From NCBI GenBank assembly GCA_963770995.1, contig CAVYRS010000001.1, forward strand, positions 3,224,001 to 3,288,000: a stretch of 64,000 bases of DNA. The letters are read 5' to 3'. Under the pieces are notes generated by a model. That model was not told the DNA's origin and made no database searches. It saw only the letters and a program-made list of their open reading frames with translations. This document shows, piece by piece, positions 50,277 to 59,280 of this stretch. Positions within the stretch are counted from its first letter, which is position 1, and the number at the start of each line of letters is the position of its first letter. Origin of the DNA: CAVSWN01 sp963770995. Lineage in GTDB: Bacteria; Acidobacteriota; Vicinamibacteria; Vicinamibacterales; CAVVIG01. The position numbers were made by a program, and so were the translations under genes.

Positions 50277-51260
50277 TTAGTACGCGGCCAGTTTGCGCAG
50301 TGCCTCGGCGATCGTGTCCGCATTCGGCACGTTCGCGTGCTCGAGCACATGCGAAAACGGCGCGTGGGTGTCGGGGTAGGTGACGCGCAGCACGGGCGCA
50401 TCGAGCGACGCGAATCGCTCCTCCATGATGACGGCGGCCAGTTCGGCGCCGATGCCGAGTGTCTTGACGTCTTCGTGGACGATGACGGCGCGGCTGGTCT
50501 TGTCGACCGAGCGCAGGATCGCCTCTTTGTCGAACGGCAGGAGCGACCGCAAATCGATGACCTCGACCTCGACGCCTTCCTTCGACAGCCGGTCGGCGGC
50601 CTCGAGCGACGGGGCGACCATGGCGCCGTAGGTGACGAGCGTCGCGTCGCCGCCTTCACGCCGGGTCGCGGCCTGGCCGATCGGGACGATCTCGTCGCCT
50701 TCGGGCACCGGACCCTTCGCGCGGCGATACAGGTACTTGTGCTCGAAATACACCACCGGATTCTCGTCGCGGATGGCGGCCTTCAGCAGCCCTTTCGCGT
50801 CGAACGCCGTGGACGGCGCGACGACTTTCAACCCTGGCCGATGGATGAACCACGCTTCGGGATTCTGCGAGTGATAGAGTCCGCCGCTGACTCCGCCGCC
50901 GCTCGGGGCGCGAACGACAATCGGCACCGACGCGCGGCCGCCGTATCGGTAGCGCAGAGTCGCCGCCTGGTTGACGATTTGATCGAAGCCGCACGAAATG
51001 AAATCCGCGAACTGCATTTCGGCCACAGGCCGGTACCCGCGCAGCGCCGCGCCGATGCTGATGCCGACGATGGCCGACTCCGAGATCGGCGTATCGACGA
51101 CGCGCATCTCTCCGAATTCTTCGAACAATCCCTGCGTCGCGCCGAACGCGCCGCCATAGGCGCCGACATCCTCCCCGAGGACGAAGACCTTCGGATCGCG
51201 GCGCATTTCCTCGGCGAGCGCCTCGCGGATGGCTTCGAGGTAGGTGAGTTCCTTGCTCAT
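50277..51260 (-). CDS. 2-oxoacid (pyruvate) dehydrogenase E1 component, beta subunit
   Basis: Transketolase-like pyrimidine domain with the TPP-activating Glu in DTPISESAIVGISIGAALRG, EMQFADFISCGFDQIVNQAA, VVRAPSGGGVSGGLYHSQNP and the C-terminal domain VEVIDLRSLLPFDKEAIL. The ATG at 51260 gives the standard MSKELTYLEAIREAL; upstream codons are repeat-derived. It is paired with the alpha subunit upstream. E2 and E3 genes are not in the window. Whether pyruvate or branched-chain oxoacids are used cannot be told from sequence alone. Confidence 0.92.
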   Translation of the reverse strand: MSKELTYLEAIREALAEEMRRDPKVFVLGEDVGAYGGAFGATQGLFEEFGEMRVVDTPISESAIVGISIGAALRGYRPVAEMQFADFISCGFDQIVNQAATLRYRYGGRASVPIVVRAPSGGGVSGGLYHSQNPEAWFIHRPGLKVVAPSTAFDAKGLLKAAIRDENPVVYFEHKYLYRRAKGPVPEGDEIVPIGQAATRREGGDATLVTYGAMVAPSLEAADRLSKEGVEVEVIDLRSLLPFDKEAILRSVDKTSRAVIVHEDVKTLGIGAELAAVIMEERFASLDAPVLRVTYPDTHAPFSHVLEHANVPNADTIAEALRKLAAY

Positions 51261-51274
51261 CGCAGCATTAGAGC

Positions 51275-51357
51275 AAAGGCAACCACGAAAACACGAAAAC
51301 ACGAAGAAAACCATTGATGTTTCTTCTTCGTGGCTTCGTGGCTTCGTGGTTGCATTT
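51275..51357. repeat. CACGAAAA-type inverted repeat island
   Basis: Left arm GGCAACCACGAAAACACGAA and right arm CTTCTTCGTGGCTTCGTGGC and further TTCGTGG units ending GTTGCATTTG, as in 10784-10868. It lies between the two E1 subunit genes, which are otherwise co-transcribed. Confidence 0.8.
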
Positions 51358-51373
51358 GTATTGATGATGGGGG

Positions 51374-52357
51374 TTACGCATACAGGTCGGTGACGGCGTC
51401 TTCGGCATTCGGCTCGGGCGCGTTCATCGCGAATTCCACGGCATCGTCTATGGTCGACGCGACGCGCGCCTCAACTTCCTTCAGCTTCGCATCGTCGAGC
51501 ACGTGGCGCGCGCGGAGGTAGGTGGTGAAGGTCGGGATCGGATCGCGGCTCTTCCACATCGCGAGCTCTTCGTCCGTGCGGTAGAACGCTTTATCGTGCT
51601 CGGAGTGTCCATGCCACCGGTAGGTCTTGCATTCGATCAGCGTCGGACCGTCGCCACCGCGCGCGCGCGCCAGCGCGCCCTGCGTCGCCTGGTAGACGGC
51701 GAGCACGTCGTTGCCATTGATTGAGACGCCGTCAAAGCCGTAGCTCTCCGCTCGATCCGCGACATCGTCGATCGCCATGCTCTTTTCGACTGGGACCGAG
51801 TAGGCGTACTGATTGTTCTCGCAGATGAAGAGAATCGGCAGCTGCTGCACGCCGGCGAAGTTGAGCGCTTCGTGAAAATCGCCGACGTTGCTCGCGCCCT
51901 CGCCGAAGTAGGCGACGACAACGTTGTCGGTTTTCTCCATCTTGAAGGTATATCCGAGGCCGGCGGCGACCGGAAGGTTCGCCCCGAGCATGCTCGTGTT
52001 GCCGAAGATGCCGAGCTCGGAGACGCCGCTGTGCAGCGCCGAGTCGCGGCCCTTCGACAGGCCGGTCGTCTTCGCGAACATCTGCGACATCATGACGCGC
52101 GGTTCGACGCCCTTCATCAGAAACGCGCCGAGGTCGCGATGCAGCGGACAGATCCAGTCCTCTGTCCGGAGCCCGAAGCAGGTGCCGACGATGATGGCTT
52201 CCTGCCCGATGCCGGTGTAGACGCCGCTGCGGACTTTGCCTTGCTTGACGAGGATGCTGAGCCGCTCGTCGAAGGCGCGGATCAGCCGCAGCCAGTAGAA
52301 CATCTCGAGGAGCTGCTCGGGCGCCAGCTTGAACTTGGTGCGTTTAATCGGCGGCAT
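51374..52357 (-). CDS. 2-oxoacid (pyruvate) dehydrogenase E1 component, alpha subunit
   Basis: TPP-binding subunit: LIRAFDERLSILVKQGKVRS, YTGIGQEAIIVGTCFGL, and the diphosphate-binding motif YFGEGASNVGDFHEALNFAG through FICENNQYAYSVPVE. The phosphorylation-loop-like YRWHGHSEHDKAFYRTDEEL is present. ATG at 52357. Length 327. It is followed by the beta subunit, so the pair makes an alpha2beta2 E1. Confidence 0.93.
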   Translation of the reverse strand: MPPIKRTKFKLAPEQLLEMFYWLRLIRAFDERLSILVKQGKVRSGVYTGIGQEAIIVGTCFGLRTEDWICPLHRDLGAFLMKGVEPRVMMSQMFAKTTGLSKGRDSALHSGVSELGIFGNTSMLGANLPVAAGLGYTFKMEKTDNVVVAYFGEGASNVGDFHEALNFAGVQQLPILFICENNQYAYSVPVEKSMAIDDVADRAESYGFDGVSINGNDVLAVYQATQGALARARGGDGPTLIECKTYRWHGHSEHDKAFYRTDEELAMWKSRDPIPTFTTYLRARHVLDDAKLKEVEARVASTIDDAVEFAMNAPEPNAEDAVTDLYA

Positions 52358-52393
52358 GGGCGACCTGAGATCGAATCACAAAAGACATGGGGA

Positions 52394-53944
52394 CTACAAA
52401 GGTTTTGCGACGGCGCGATAGCGCTCGCGTGTGCGCTCGAATCCCCAGTGGAACTGATACTGGTGCACCGAGTTGTGCAGCTGGTGCAGCCGCTCGAGGC
52501 CGGCCGCGCGAATCAGCCAGTCGCCCAGCGGGAGGTGTGCGTAGTGCGTCCGGAAGTAGCCGAGCCGGCGTTGAGCGGCGATCCGCTCGGAGCGCGATCG
52601 AGGATCGAGGCGACGGCGAACAGCTTCGGGGACCTCGGACGCGACGAAGGCGTCGAAGTCGGCCTGGCTCTCGGCGTTGAGCTCTCGCCAGGCCCCTACA
52701 GAGGTACCCAGTTTCCGGTGACCAAAATTCTCGCGCGGCACACCGGCCTCTTCGGCCATGCGCCGCGCGATCGGCCGATCGTAATACCCCGTGCCCAGGC
52801 GCCACGGGTCCATCTCGCGCGAGTGCGTGATGCGATAGATCGCGGGCCCATGGCGGGCGCCGATGTACGGCAGGGGCAGGTGCACGAACCCGGTTCGAAG
52901 TCGAAACTCCCCGAGCGCGTGCCCCGAGAGCAGGCAATCGTCTATTTCGCGCAGGTTGAGGCGCGCGCATCGGCGGGTGGGTCCCCAGTACCGTTCGCCG
53001 TGCCGGCCGGAGACAAAGATGCTGTCAGCGAGGGTATCCGCCATCAACGCCGTCGTCGCATCCGTGATGGCGACCGCCCCGTTGATGAAGAACTCGGCGC
53101 GCGCGAATCCCTTGAGACCTGCGGCGTCGCGCCGCTCGAATTCCTGCACGCTCATCCCCAACGCTCGCAGGGAGTCGGCGCCGCTGTCGTCGCCGGGCGC
53201 CTCACGCAGGCCGGTGATGGGATGTCCCGTCCGGGCCATGCTGCGAACGTAGGTCACGCCTTCCCGGCACCCAGCGAGGCTCGCCATGGACGCCGCCGCC
53301 GTGGAGTCGTAGCCGCGCGAGCACGCGGCCACCATTCGAAACGTCTGCGTCCGCCCGCCCGTCGCCGCGTTCGCGGCCAGCGCTTTCGTGGTCTCCAGGA
53401 CCAGCCGGAAGAGATCGGCGTAGGCCTGTGGCGGCGGACCCAGGGTCTTGGGTTGGACAACCGGCGCGAGATCGTGCCCGACGCGCACGTTGGCGCAGGG
53501 AACGAGCTGCACGTTCCGGCCGTTGCGGGTTCGCAACTGCGTCGCGGGGCCCGCGACACCCTGACGAACGCACTCGAGAAAGTCGAAGAAGTAGCCGGCA
53601 TGCGCCAGGTCGAGACCATCGCCGGCTTCGGCGAGCAGGAAGACCAGCGAGTTGGACACCAGCAGATCGTCGCGGCGTTGCAGGACGAACAACCGCTCGA
53701 GCGGATGCGAGGGCGCCGCGAACACCACGGCGTCCTCACGCGCGCGGGCACCGCTGCCGCACAGCGTCTCCGCGACGTCGAAGTCGAACGCATCGAAGTC
53801 GCCGTCCCACACGCCCTCGACGAAACCGGCGGTCCGCGTCTCGACGCCGGCGCCGTGACGGACACGAACGGGCCTGCCGGACTCGAGCCGGGCGCACCAG
53901 CTCAGTGGCGGAAGATCAGCATCGGGTTCGAACGCGAACGTCAT
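52394..53944 (-). CDS. Asparagine-synthetase-like PP-loop protein without glutaminase
   Basis: 516 residues. A PP-loop reads MVAACSRGYDSTAAASMASL (SGGxDS-like, about residue 205), with ITDATTALMADTLADSIFVS and GRHGERYWG further on, as in asparagine-synthase-type ATP pyrophosphatases. The N-terminal 150 residues look like the beta-rich Ntn domain of class B asparagine synthetase but do not begin with the catalytic Cys2 (MTFAFEP), so no glutaminase activity is expected. It probably adenylates a carboxylate and joins it to an amine. The ATG overlaps the stop of the transporter gene (ATGA). Confidence 0.65.
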   Translation of the reverse strand: MTFAFEPDADLPPLSWCARLESGRPVRVRHGAGVETRTAGFVEGVWDGDFDAFDFDVAETLCGSGARAREDAVVFAAPSHPLERLFVLQRRDDLLVSNSLVFLLAEAGDGLDLAHAGYFFDFLECVRQGVAGPATQLRTRNGRNVQLVPCANVRVGHDLAPVVQPKTLGPPPQAYADLFRLVLETTKALAANAATGGRTQTFRMVAACSRGYDSTAAASMASLAGCREGVTYVRSMARTGHPITGLREAPGDDSGADSLRALGMSVQEFERRDAAGLKGFARAEFFINGAVAITDATTALMADTLADSIFVSGRHGERYWGPTRRCARLNLREIDDCLLSGHALGEFRLRTGFVHLPLPYIGARHGPAIYRITHSREMDPWRLGTGYYDRPIARRMAEEAGVPRENFGHRKLGTSVGAWRELNAESQADFDAFVASEVPEAVRRRLDPRSRSERIAAQRRLGYFRTHYAHLPLGDWLIRAAGLERLHQLHNSVHQYQFHWGFERTRERYRAVAKPL

Positions 53945-55233
53945 GCAGACAGGTGGTTGATGAGTCGAGCGGCGAGATCGGAGAGGCTTCGATACGTGAG
54001 GGCCAGCGACAGGCCGATGGCCAGGCCGATCATCACCTTCGACGTCCAACCGCTGACGTGTTCACGCATCAGCACGCGGTTGTTGGTGAGAGCGAGCAGA
54101 CCCATCATCATCAGCGGCGCGAGGCCGAAGAAGATGGCGCTCGCGACAATCCCGATCCAGAACGGCTCCCACGACGTGAACAGCACGTAGAGCGGCGAGA
54201 CGCAGAAGAGCGTCAGAAAGAACACGTACGCGCGCCGGCGGACGGCATCGCGCGACTCGCTCCCTTCGACGCGGGACCGGCGCAAAAAGCGCTCATAGAC
54301 ATCGGCGACGATCAGGCTGTAGCCGGTGTTGCTGCCGATATAGGAGGACGACACCGTCGCCCACATACCGATGCCGAACACGACACGGCCCGCCTCTCCA
54401 AGATAGGTCGAGAACACGCCCGAGAGATCCTGGAGCGTTCGGATCTCGGCCCCGACCCCATTCAGCGTCGCCGCTACGGCAATCTGGATGAGCGCGGCGA
54501 TCGTGAGCTGACCCACGCAGCTGAGCGCGAGGTCAACCCGCTGCCTGCGCCGAACGCTCTGGTCCCGCCAGCCCTTCTCGAACACGAACGCCGGATACTT
54601 CAGGTGGTTGATCGACCCCACCGTCGATGCCGCGAGCGCCATCAGGAGGACAATGCCGCCGGCGCCGGGCCAGTGGGGCGCCAGGAGCCCGGCAGCAATG
54701 GCGACTGGATCGGGCCGCGCCATCACCGCGACGATCAGCAGCGAGCCGGTCACCAGCGCGACCAGATTCTTTCCTCGCCGCTCTACGCCAAGGTATCCAC
54801 CTTTCGCCATCAGGGTGAACGCCAGGACCGCGCAGAGGATGGACCACAGCAACGCGCTCTGGCCAAAGGGCAGCGGCACGAGCATGTGCAATGACAGCCC
54901 CATCAACGGAACGAGAAACAGGTTGTTCAGATGCCGGCGGAGCACGATGGCACCGGCGAGCACGAGCATCGCCGTGCGACCGAGGCGGGCGAATCATTCG
55001 ACGATGCTCTCACCGGTCGTCATCACGTACCGGGCAGACGCCTCGGCGATGAAGAAATGCATCGTGTAGGCGGGAATCAGCGCCCAGAGCAGGGAGTAGC
55101 CGTACGTGGCGGCGACGAGGCTGTTCGCGACGAGATCGTTCGGGCCGACCGCGGCGAGCAGGTGGACGAGTCCGGGGCCGAACGCCCACCCGCCTTCGCG
55201 GCTACGCCGCGTCGGCGCGGCGGGCGCGGTCAC
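53941..55233 (-). CDS. Nramp-like membrane transporter interrupted by one in-frame TGA
   Basis: The GTG at 55233 overlaps the acyltransferase stop (GTGA). The N-terminal part reads FGPGLVHLLAAVGPNDLVAN, YGYSLLWALIPAYTMHFFIA and EASARYVMTTGESIVE, an Nramp-like first helix pair (the metal-binding DPGN of true Nramp appears as GPND). A TGA at 54994-54996 follows where relatives have Gly (GES-x-E-G-F-A-R), and the same frame continues FARLGRTAMLVLAGAIVLRR and eight or so more helices to 53941. One base change (GGA to TGA) explains it. Metal or amino-acid specificity is unknown. Confidence 0.72.
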
Positions 55234-56375
55234 TGCGCCGGTGGAGTGGAGAGCAGGCGCCGGGCTCGCGGGGGAAGTTTGAGTCGATTCCAGGACGACG
55301 CCAGTGTGAACCACGCGGCGGTCGCGATGCGTCCGGCACCCGATGCGCGCGAATACACCCAAGTGTTCTCCAGGCCGCAGCCCCGGCGCAACTTGACCTC
55401 GTAGAGGCCCCTGCCGAAGTAGAGGCGCGACACGCCGGACCCGATCGCATCCGCAATCGTGGAGTTGTAGGTGAGATGGAAGTAGGTGTAGTCGTCGCCG
55501 GCGCGCTCCCGATCGACGCCGACGGCAACCGCGTACGAGGACGGGCCCTGGCTGAGCACGAGGCACGCCCCTGTGAGCCCGTCGCCTTTGGTGGCTGTGA
55601 ACAGGCGTGCGCGCCCGCCCAGATGCTCATCGAAGCTCCTGAAGCAGCGCTCGTTCAGCGCGAAGTCGAGCCCGCTGTGCTTCCGCATATTGGCGTCGAA
55701 GAGATCGAGCACGCGCCGATCGTGTCCACGCGTCGTCGCTGGAATCTGCACGACTGTTCCCGCCGCGCCGTTGTGTTTGATTTGCCGTCGAAACTCGGAA
55801 CGCGTCCGCGGCGGGAGATGCTCGAGGTAGGCGTCGAACGTACGCCATCGCACGTCGAGCACCGACACGGGGACATTGCTGCATCGCAGGTACGCGCGAC
55901 CGTGAAGCAGACGCGTGAGCTCACGCTCATGATCCATGACGTGCGCGAAGCTCAGCTCCAGATCCCGATCCCGCGCCGCGGTCTCCATCGCGTCGATCAT
56001 GAGCGTGCACACGCGCTCACGATCCGCCACCGTCAACGCGGAGTCGAGCCCGATGTGCCATCCATAACCGAGCCTGGGACCGCACACGAGCGCCGGCAGG
56101 AAGCCCAGGCGAAGCGCGCGCGCCGCTCTCGTGGCGCGCCCGTAGATCAGGTGATCGAGCGTTTCGACGTCGTCCGAGCGGTAGGCGACGTAGCAGACGG
56201 CATTGGCAACCGCGGCGCCGTGCTCACGATGAACGAAGTAGAGCGGTTCGATCCGGTCGCGGCTGCAGGTTTCGACCGTCAGCAGCCAGCCGTACGTCGC
56301 GAACGCGTTATTTCCGGCGAGGCGGTCCCAATCGAGCGGATCGATCGCACTGAGGCTGTGACACAGCGTGGGCAA
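55230..56375 (-). CDS. GNAT-type acyltransferase (BioF2/FemAB-like)
   Basis: 381 residues from a TTG at 56375. Two GNAT-like halves: N-terminal FATYGWLLTVETCSRDRIEP, and a C-terminal acyltransferase domain with LPPRTRSEFRRQIKHN, MRKHSGLDFALNERCFRSFD, GACLVLSQGPSSYAVAVGVD and YFHLTYNSTIADAIGSGVSR, as in PF13480-type enzymes near natural-product, exopolysaccharide and peptide-ligating loci. It is the first gene of a three-gene overlapping operon with the Nramp-like transporter and the PP-loop protein; all overlaps are 4 bases. It probably transfers an aminoacyl or acyl group. Confidence 0.75.
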   Translation of the reverse strand: MPTLCHSLSAIDPLDWDRLAGNNAFATYGWLLTVETCSRDRIEPLYFVHREHGAAVANAVCYVAYRSDDVETLDHLIYGRATRAARALRLGFLPALVCGPRLGYGWHIGLDSALTVADRERVCTLMIDAMETAARDRDLELSFAHVMDHERELTRLLHGRAYLRCSNVPVSVLDVRWRTFDAYLEHLPPRTRSEFRRQIKHNGAAGTVVQIPATTRGHDRRVLDLFDANMRKHSGLDFALNERCFRSFDEHLGGRARLFTATKGDGLTGACLVLSQGPSSYAVAVGVDRERAGDDYTYFHLTYNSTIADAIGSGVSRLYFGRGLYEVKLRRGCGLENTWVYSRASGAGRIATAAWFTLASSWNRLKLPPRARRLLSTPPAQ

Positions 56376-56430
56376 CCGGCCGATCGTATCGCAACAGTCC
56401 GATCGCGATGCTGGTTCCGCAATCGGCGAC

Positions 56431-57699
56431 TCAGATGAAGTTGAGTCCCGCCTTGCGGAAGTTGCCCTTCAGCAACGCCGTCGAGTTCGCGCCCAGCCAG
56501 TTGTCGATCACCTGCGCGTAGACCGCTCGGAAGTCGGTTTCGAAACGGACATCCGCGCCGTTGTTCTCGAGCGTGGGGTTCGAGGCGACGGGGTTCAGGT
56601 TGGGGGCCGTGCCGTAGATCCCCCCGTTGACGCGCCCGCCCATCACCAGCATCGCGCTGGCGGCGCCGTGGTCCGTTCCCGCCGTCGCGCCGTTGCTGTT
56701 CTCGCTGATGCGGCGACCGAACTCCGAGAAGCTGAGGACGAGGGTGTCGTCGAGGAGCCCCTGGCTCCGTAGATCGTTGTAAAAGGCGAGCAGCGCGGCG
56801 TCGAGGGTTGCCATCAGGTTCGCGTAGGTGCCGTTCGCGGCGTTGACGGCCTGATTCGAGTGCGTGTCGAAGCCGCCGATCGTCACATAAAACACCTTCG
56901 TCCCGATGTTTCTGACCATCGCGCCCGCGACGGCCCGCAACGCCAGACCCAGGCCGGTGTTGGGATAGGTCAGCGACGGCGCATACGTGGCGACCGTGGC
57001 GACGCGATCGAGCGTGGCGAGAGCGGCCTGCGCACTGCCGTACACGAACGCCAGCTCAGGGCGGTCGATCGGCACGTGCGACGAAATCCGCACCGCGGTC
57101 GCCCGCTCGGCCGCGGCCTCGGCGCCGGTGTTCGGGCTCGCGAACGCGTAGGTCGCCGGATTCGAGATCGCCGGGACCGACGTGTGCCCCGCCATCAGCA
57201 CGTGCGGCATCGAGCCGGTCGTGTTCCATCCGACCAGCGGATCGACGGGCGACGGCAGCGAGTCGAGATAGCGTCCGACCCAGCCGAACCCCGCCGCGTT
57301 GGTCGGATCGGCCGTCGACCAGATGTCGGTGCCCAGGAAATGCGACCGGCTCTGGTTCTCGTAGCCGGTGCGCTGCACGAACGCGAGCCGGCCCTGATTG
57401 AAGATGTCGCGCATGCCGGTCAGCCGCGGGTGGAGACCGAGCGCGACACCGGACGGATCCGCGCCAACCTGCAGGACCTGCCCCGACGGCACCGCGAGCG
57501 ACGGCCGGCGGCTCGTGTAGAACGGATCGTTGTAGGGAATCAGCATGCTCAGCGAGTCGTTGCCGCCGCTCAAGTTGAGCACGACCAGGTTGCGCGTGCG
57601 TCCTTGCGCCGCCAGCTCGGTGAGAAACGCCGGCGCGGCATACGTCACCGTGAACGCCGCGACGCCGCCTTTGACGAATTGCCGTCGGGTGACTTTCAT
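56431..57699 (-). CDS. DUF1501 family protein with Tat signal
   Basis: Twin-arginine signal MKVTRRQFVKGGVAAFTVTY, then the DUF1501 fold: RNLVVLNLSGGNDSLSMLIP, GLHPRLTGMRDIFNQGRLAF, YVTIGGFDTHSNQAVNAANG, VLSFSEFGRRISENSNGATA and GTDHGAASAMLVMGGRVNGG. This is a sulfatase-like superfamily exported folded to the periplasm. The ATG at 57699 overlaps the DUF1800 stop. The pair is conserved in Acidobacteriota and Planctomycetota; its function is unknown. Confidence 0.9.
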   Translation of the reverse strand: MKVTRRQFVKGGVAAFTVTYAAPAFLTELAAQGRTRNLVVLNLSGGNDSLSMLIPYNDPFYTSRRPSLAVPSGQVLQVGADPSGVALGLHPRLTGMRDIFNQGRLAFVQRTGYENQSRSHFLGTDIWSTADPTNAAGFGWVGRYLDSLPSPVDPLVGWNTTGSMPHVLMAGHTSVPAISNPATYAFASPNTGAEAAAERATAVRISSHVPIDRPELAFVYGSAQAALATLDRVATVATYAPSLTYPNTGLGLALRAVAGAMVRNIGTKVFYVTIGGFDTHSNQAVNAANGTYANLMATLDAALLAFYNDLRSQGLLDDTLVLSFSEFGRRISENSNGATAGTDHGAASAMLVMGGRVNGGIYGTAPNLNPVASNPTLENNGADVRFETDFRAVYAQVIDNWLGANSTALLKGNFRKAGLNFI

Positions 57700-59156
57700 A
57701 TGAGTTGGTACTCCGGTGATCCGGCAATCAGGTGCACGAGCCCGACGGCTTTCGACTGGACTTGCACGTCGGTGCGGGTCCACGCGCCGGTCGCGCGCAG
57801 ATAGTTCAGCAGGTCGCCGGTCGTGACCGTGTCCATCGGCGCGGTCACGAGCTCGTCGAGGAAGTACGAGAGGAACGACTCCGGCGTGGAGGCGGCCGGC
57901 TTGGCGCGCGCAAAGAGGTTGAAGCGCTGGTTGGCGGCGAGCGTGGACGCGAAATTCATCCGCGCCAGCATGGCGCCGGTGGCGAACCAGGTCTGACCCG
58001 CATCCCAGCCGGCGACGTCGGGCGGGTCGTACAGCACCTGGCCCATGTTCGCGAGCGGCGTGAGCGCATCGTTGACCGAAAACCCGACCCACCCGACATC
58101 CTTGAGCATGCGGATGACGATTTCGACGGGCCACGAGTAGCGGCCGAAGTACGACGCCTCGTCCCAGAACTGCGGCGTCAGGAACAACTCGCGCACGACG
58201 GCCCTCATGTCGTAGCCGCTTTGCAGGTAGACGCCGGCCAGGCGTTCGACGAACGCCGCATCCGGCTGGCGGAAATCGCTCACGAAAAACTTGAACAGCT
58301 TGGCGGCCAGATACCGTCCGGTCTGCGGATTCGCGGCTAAACCGTTGATGAGATCGAGTCCGTCCTGCATGCCGGCCGCCGCGGCGCGGGCCGGGATCGT
58401 CTTGCCGCCGTCGGGATAAATCGGGAAGCTGAACGTCTTGGCTGCGGTGTCGTGCTGGTTGGCGTTGAAGAAGAATTCGTAGTGCTGCGTGCCGCTAGCG
58501 GCGGCGCCGGGGCGCGTCAGGCCCCAGCCGGTAAACACGCGCGCGCCCGCGTACACGTCGGCCTCGGTGTAGTGGCCGACGCCCATCGTGAACAGCTCCA
58601 TGATTTCGCGCGCGAAGTTCTCCTGCGGCTTCAGCCGCGTGTTCGTGTTGCCGTCGAGCCAGATGATCATCGCCACGTCCTTGGCGATGTTGACGAGCAG
58701 GTCGCGGAAGTTCCCGAGCGCATTCTCGCGCAGCATCTCGATCTGGCCGCGCACCTGGGCGGGGTCTTCCGACGGCTTGGCGGCCATGTAGCGCGCGCCT
58801 TCGGCCGCACCCAGCGTCCCCGCCACCTTGGTGTACGCGGTCGCGAAGTGGTTGTGCCAGAAGAGCGTCATCTTCTCCTGGAGCGGCCGGTTGGTGTGGA
58901 GCATGCGGAACAGCCAGCGCTGCCGCGAGTCGATGATGTTCGACTGGGGTGCGAACGCGCCGCGCGTGGTCACGCCGACGTAGCCCGACCGGCCGATGTT
59001 CGCGTCCACATCGTCCGCCACGCGCTCGAAGTTGATCAGCGCATCGACGGCGTCGCTGATCGAGACGCCCGAGTAGTAGTCGAGCTCGTCAGGACGTGCG
59101 CCGAAGCCCGCCCGCCGGAGCAGATGTTCGATATATCGATCGGAGGTGCGGGCCAT
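57696..59156 (-). CDS. DUF1800 family protein
   Basis: 486 residues with the family landmarks: HLLRRAGFGARPDELDYY at the start, MTLFWHNHFATAYTKV, DGNTNTRLKPQENFAREIME, LFTMGVGHYTEADVYAGARV and DPPDVAGWDAGQTWFATGAM. It is translated just before DUF1501 and coupled to it by an ATGA overlap. No signal peptide is apparent, unlike its partner. Function unknown. Confidence 0.9.
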   Translation of the reverse strand: MARTSDRYIEHLLRRAGFGARPDELDYYSGVSISDAVDALINFERVADDVDANIGRSGYVGVTTRGAFAPQSNIIDSRQRWLFRMLHTNRPLQEKMTLFWHNHFATAYTKVAGTLGAAEGARYMAAKPSEDPAQVRGQIEMLRENALGNFRDLLVNIAKDVAMIIWLDGNTNTRLKPQENFAREIMELFTMGVGHYTEADVYAGARVFTGWGLTRPGAAASGTQHYEFFFNANQHDTAAKTFSFPIYPDGGKTIPARAAAAGMQDGLDLINGLAANPQTGRYLAAKLFKFFVSDFRQPDAAFVERLAGVYLQSGYDMRAVVRELFLTPQFWDEASYFGRYSWPVEIVIRMLKDVGWVGFSVNDALTPLANMGQVLYDPPDVAGWDAGQTWFATGAMLARMNFASTLAANQRFNLFARAKPAASTPESFLSYFLDELVTAPMDTVTTGDLLNYLRATGAWTRTDVQVQSKAVGLVHLIAGSPEYQLI

Positions 59157-59280
59157 CCGAGTCTCCTGTCACGACGAGGGGGAGGCGGCGTGGAACCCGT
59201 TCATTTTAGTGCCTCTTCCTTTGACCGGTGCACGGACGGCAGGGTTACAAAGCCTGGAAAGCGAAGACCAGGCGATGAGC

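Noticed and set aside
54994..54996. Selenocysteine at the TGA in the Nramp-like gene
   Set aside because: The family position is Gly, not Cys, and no Sec-insertion hairpin was recognised downstream.
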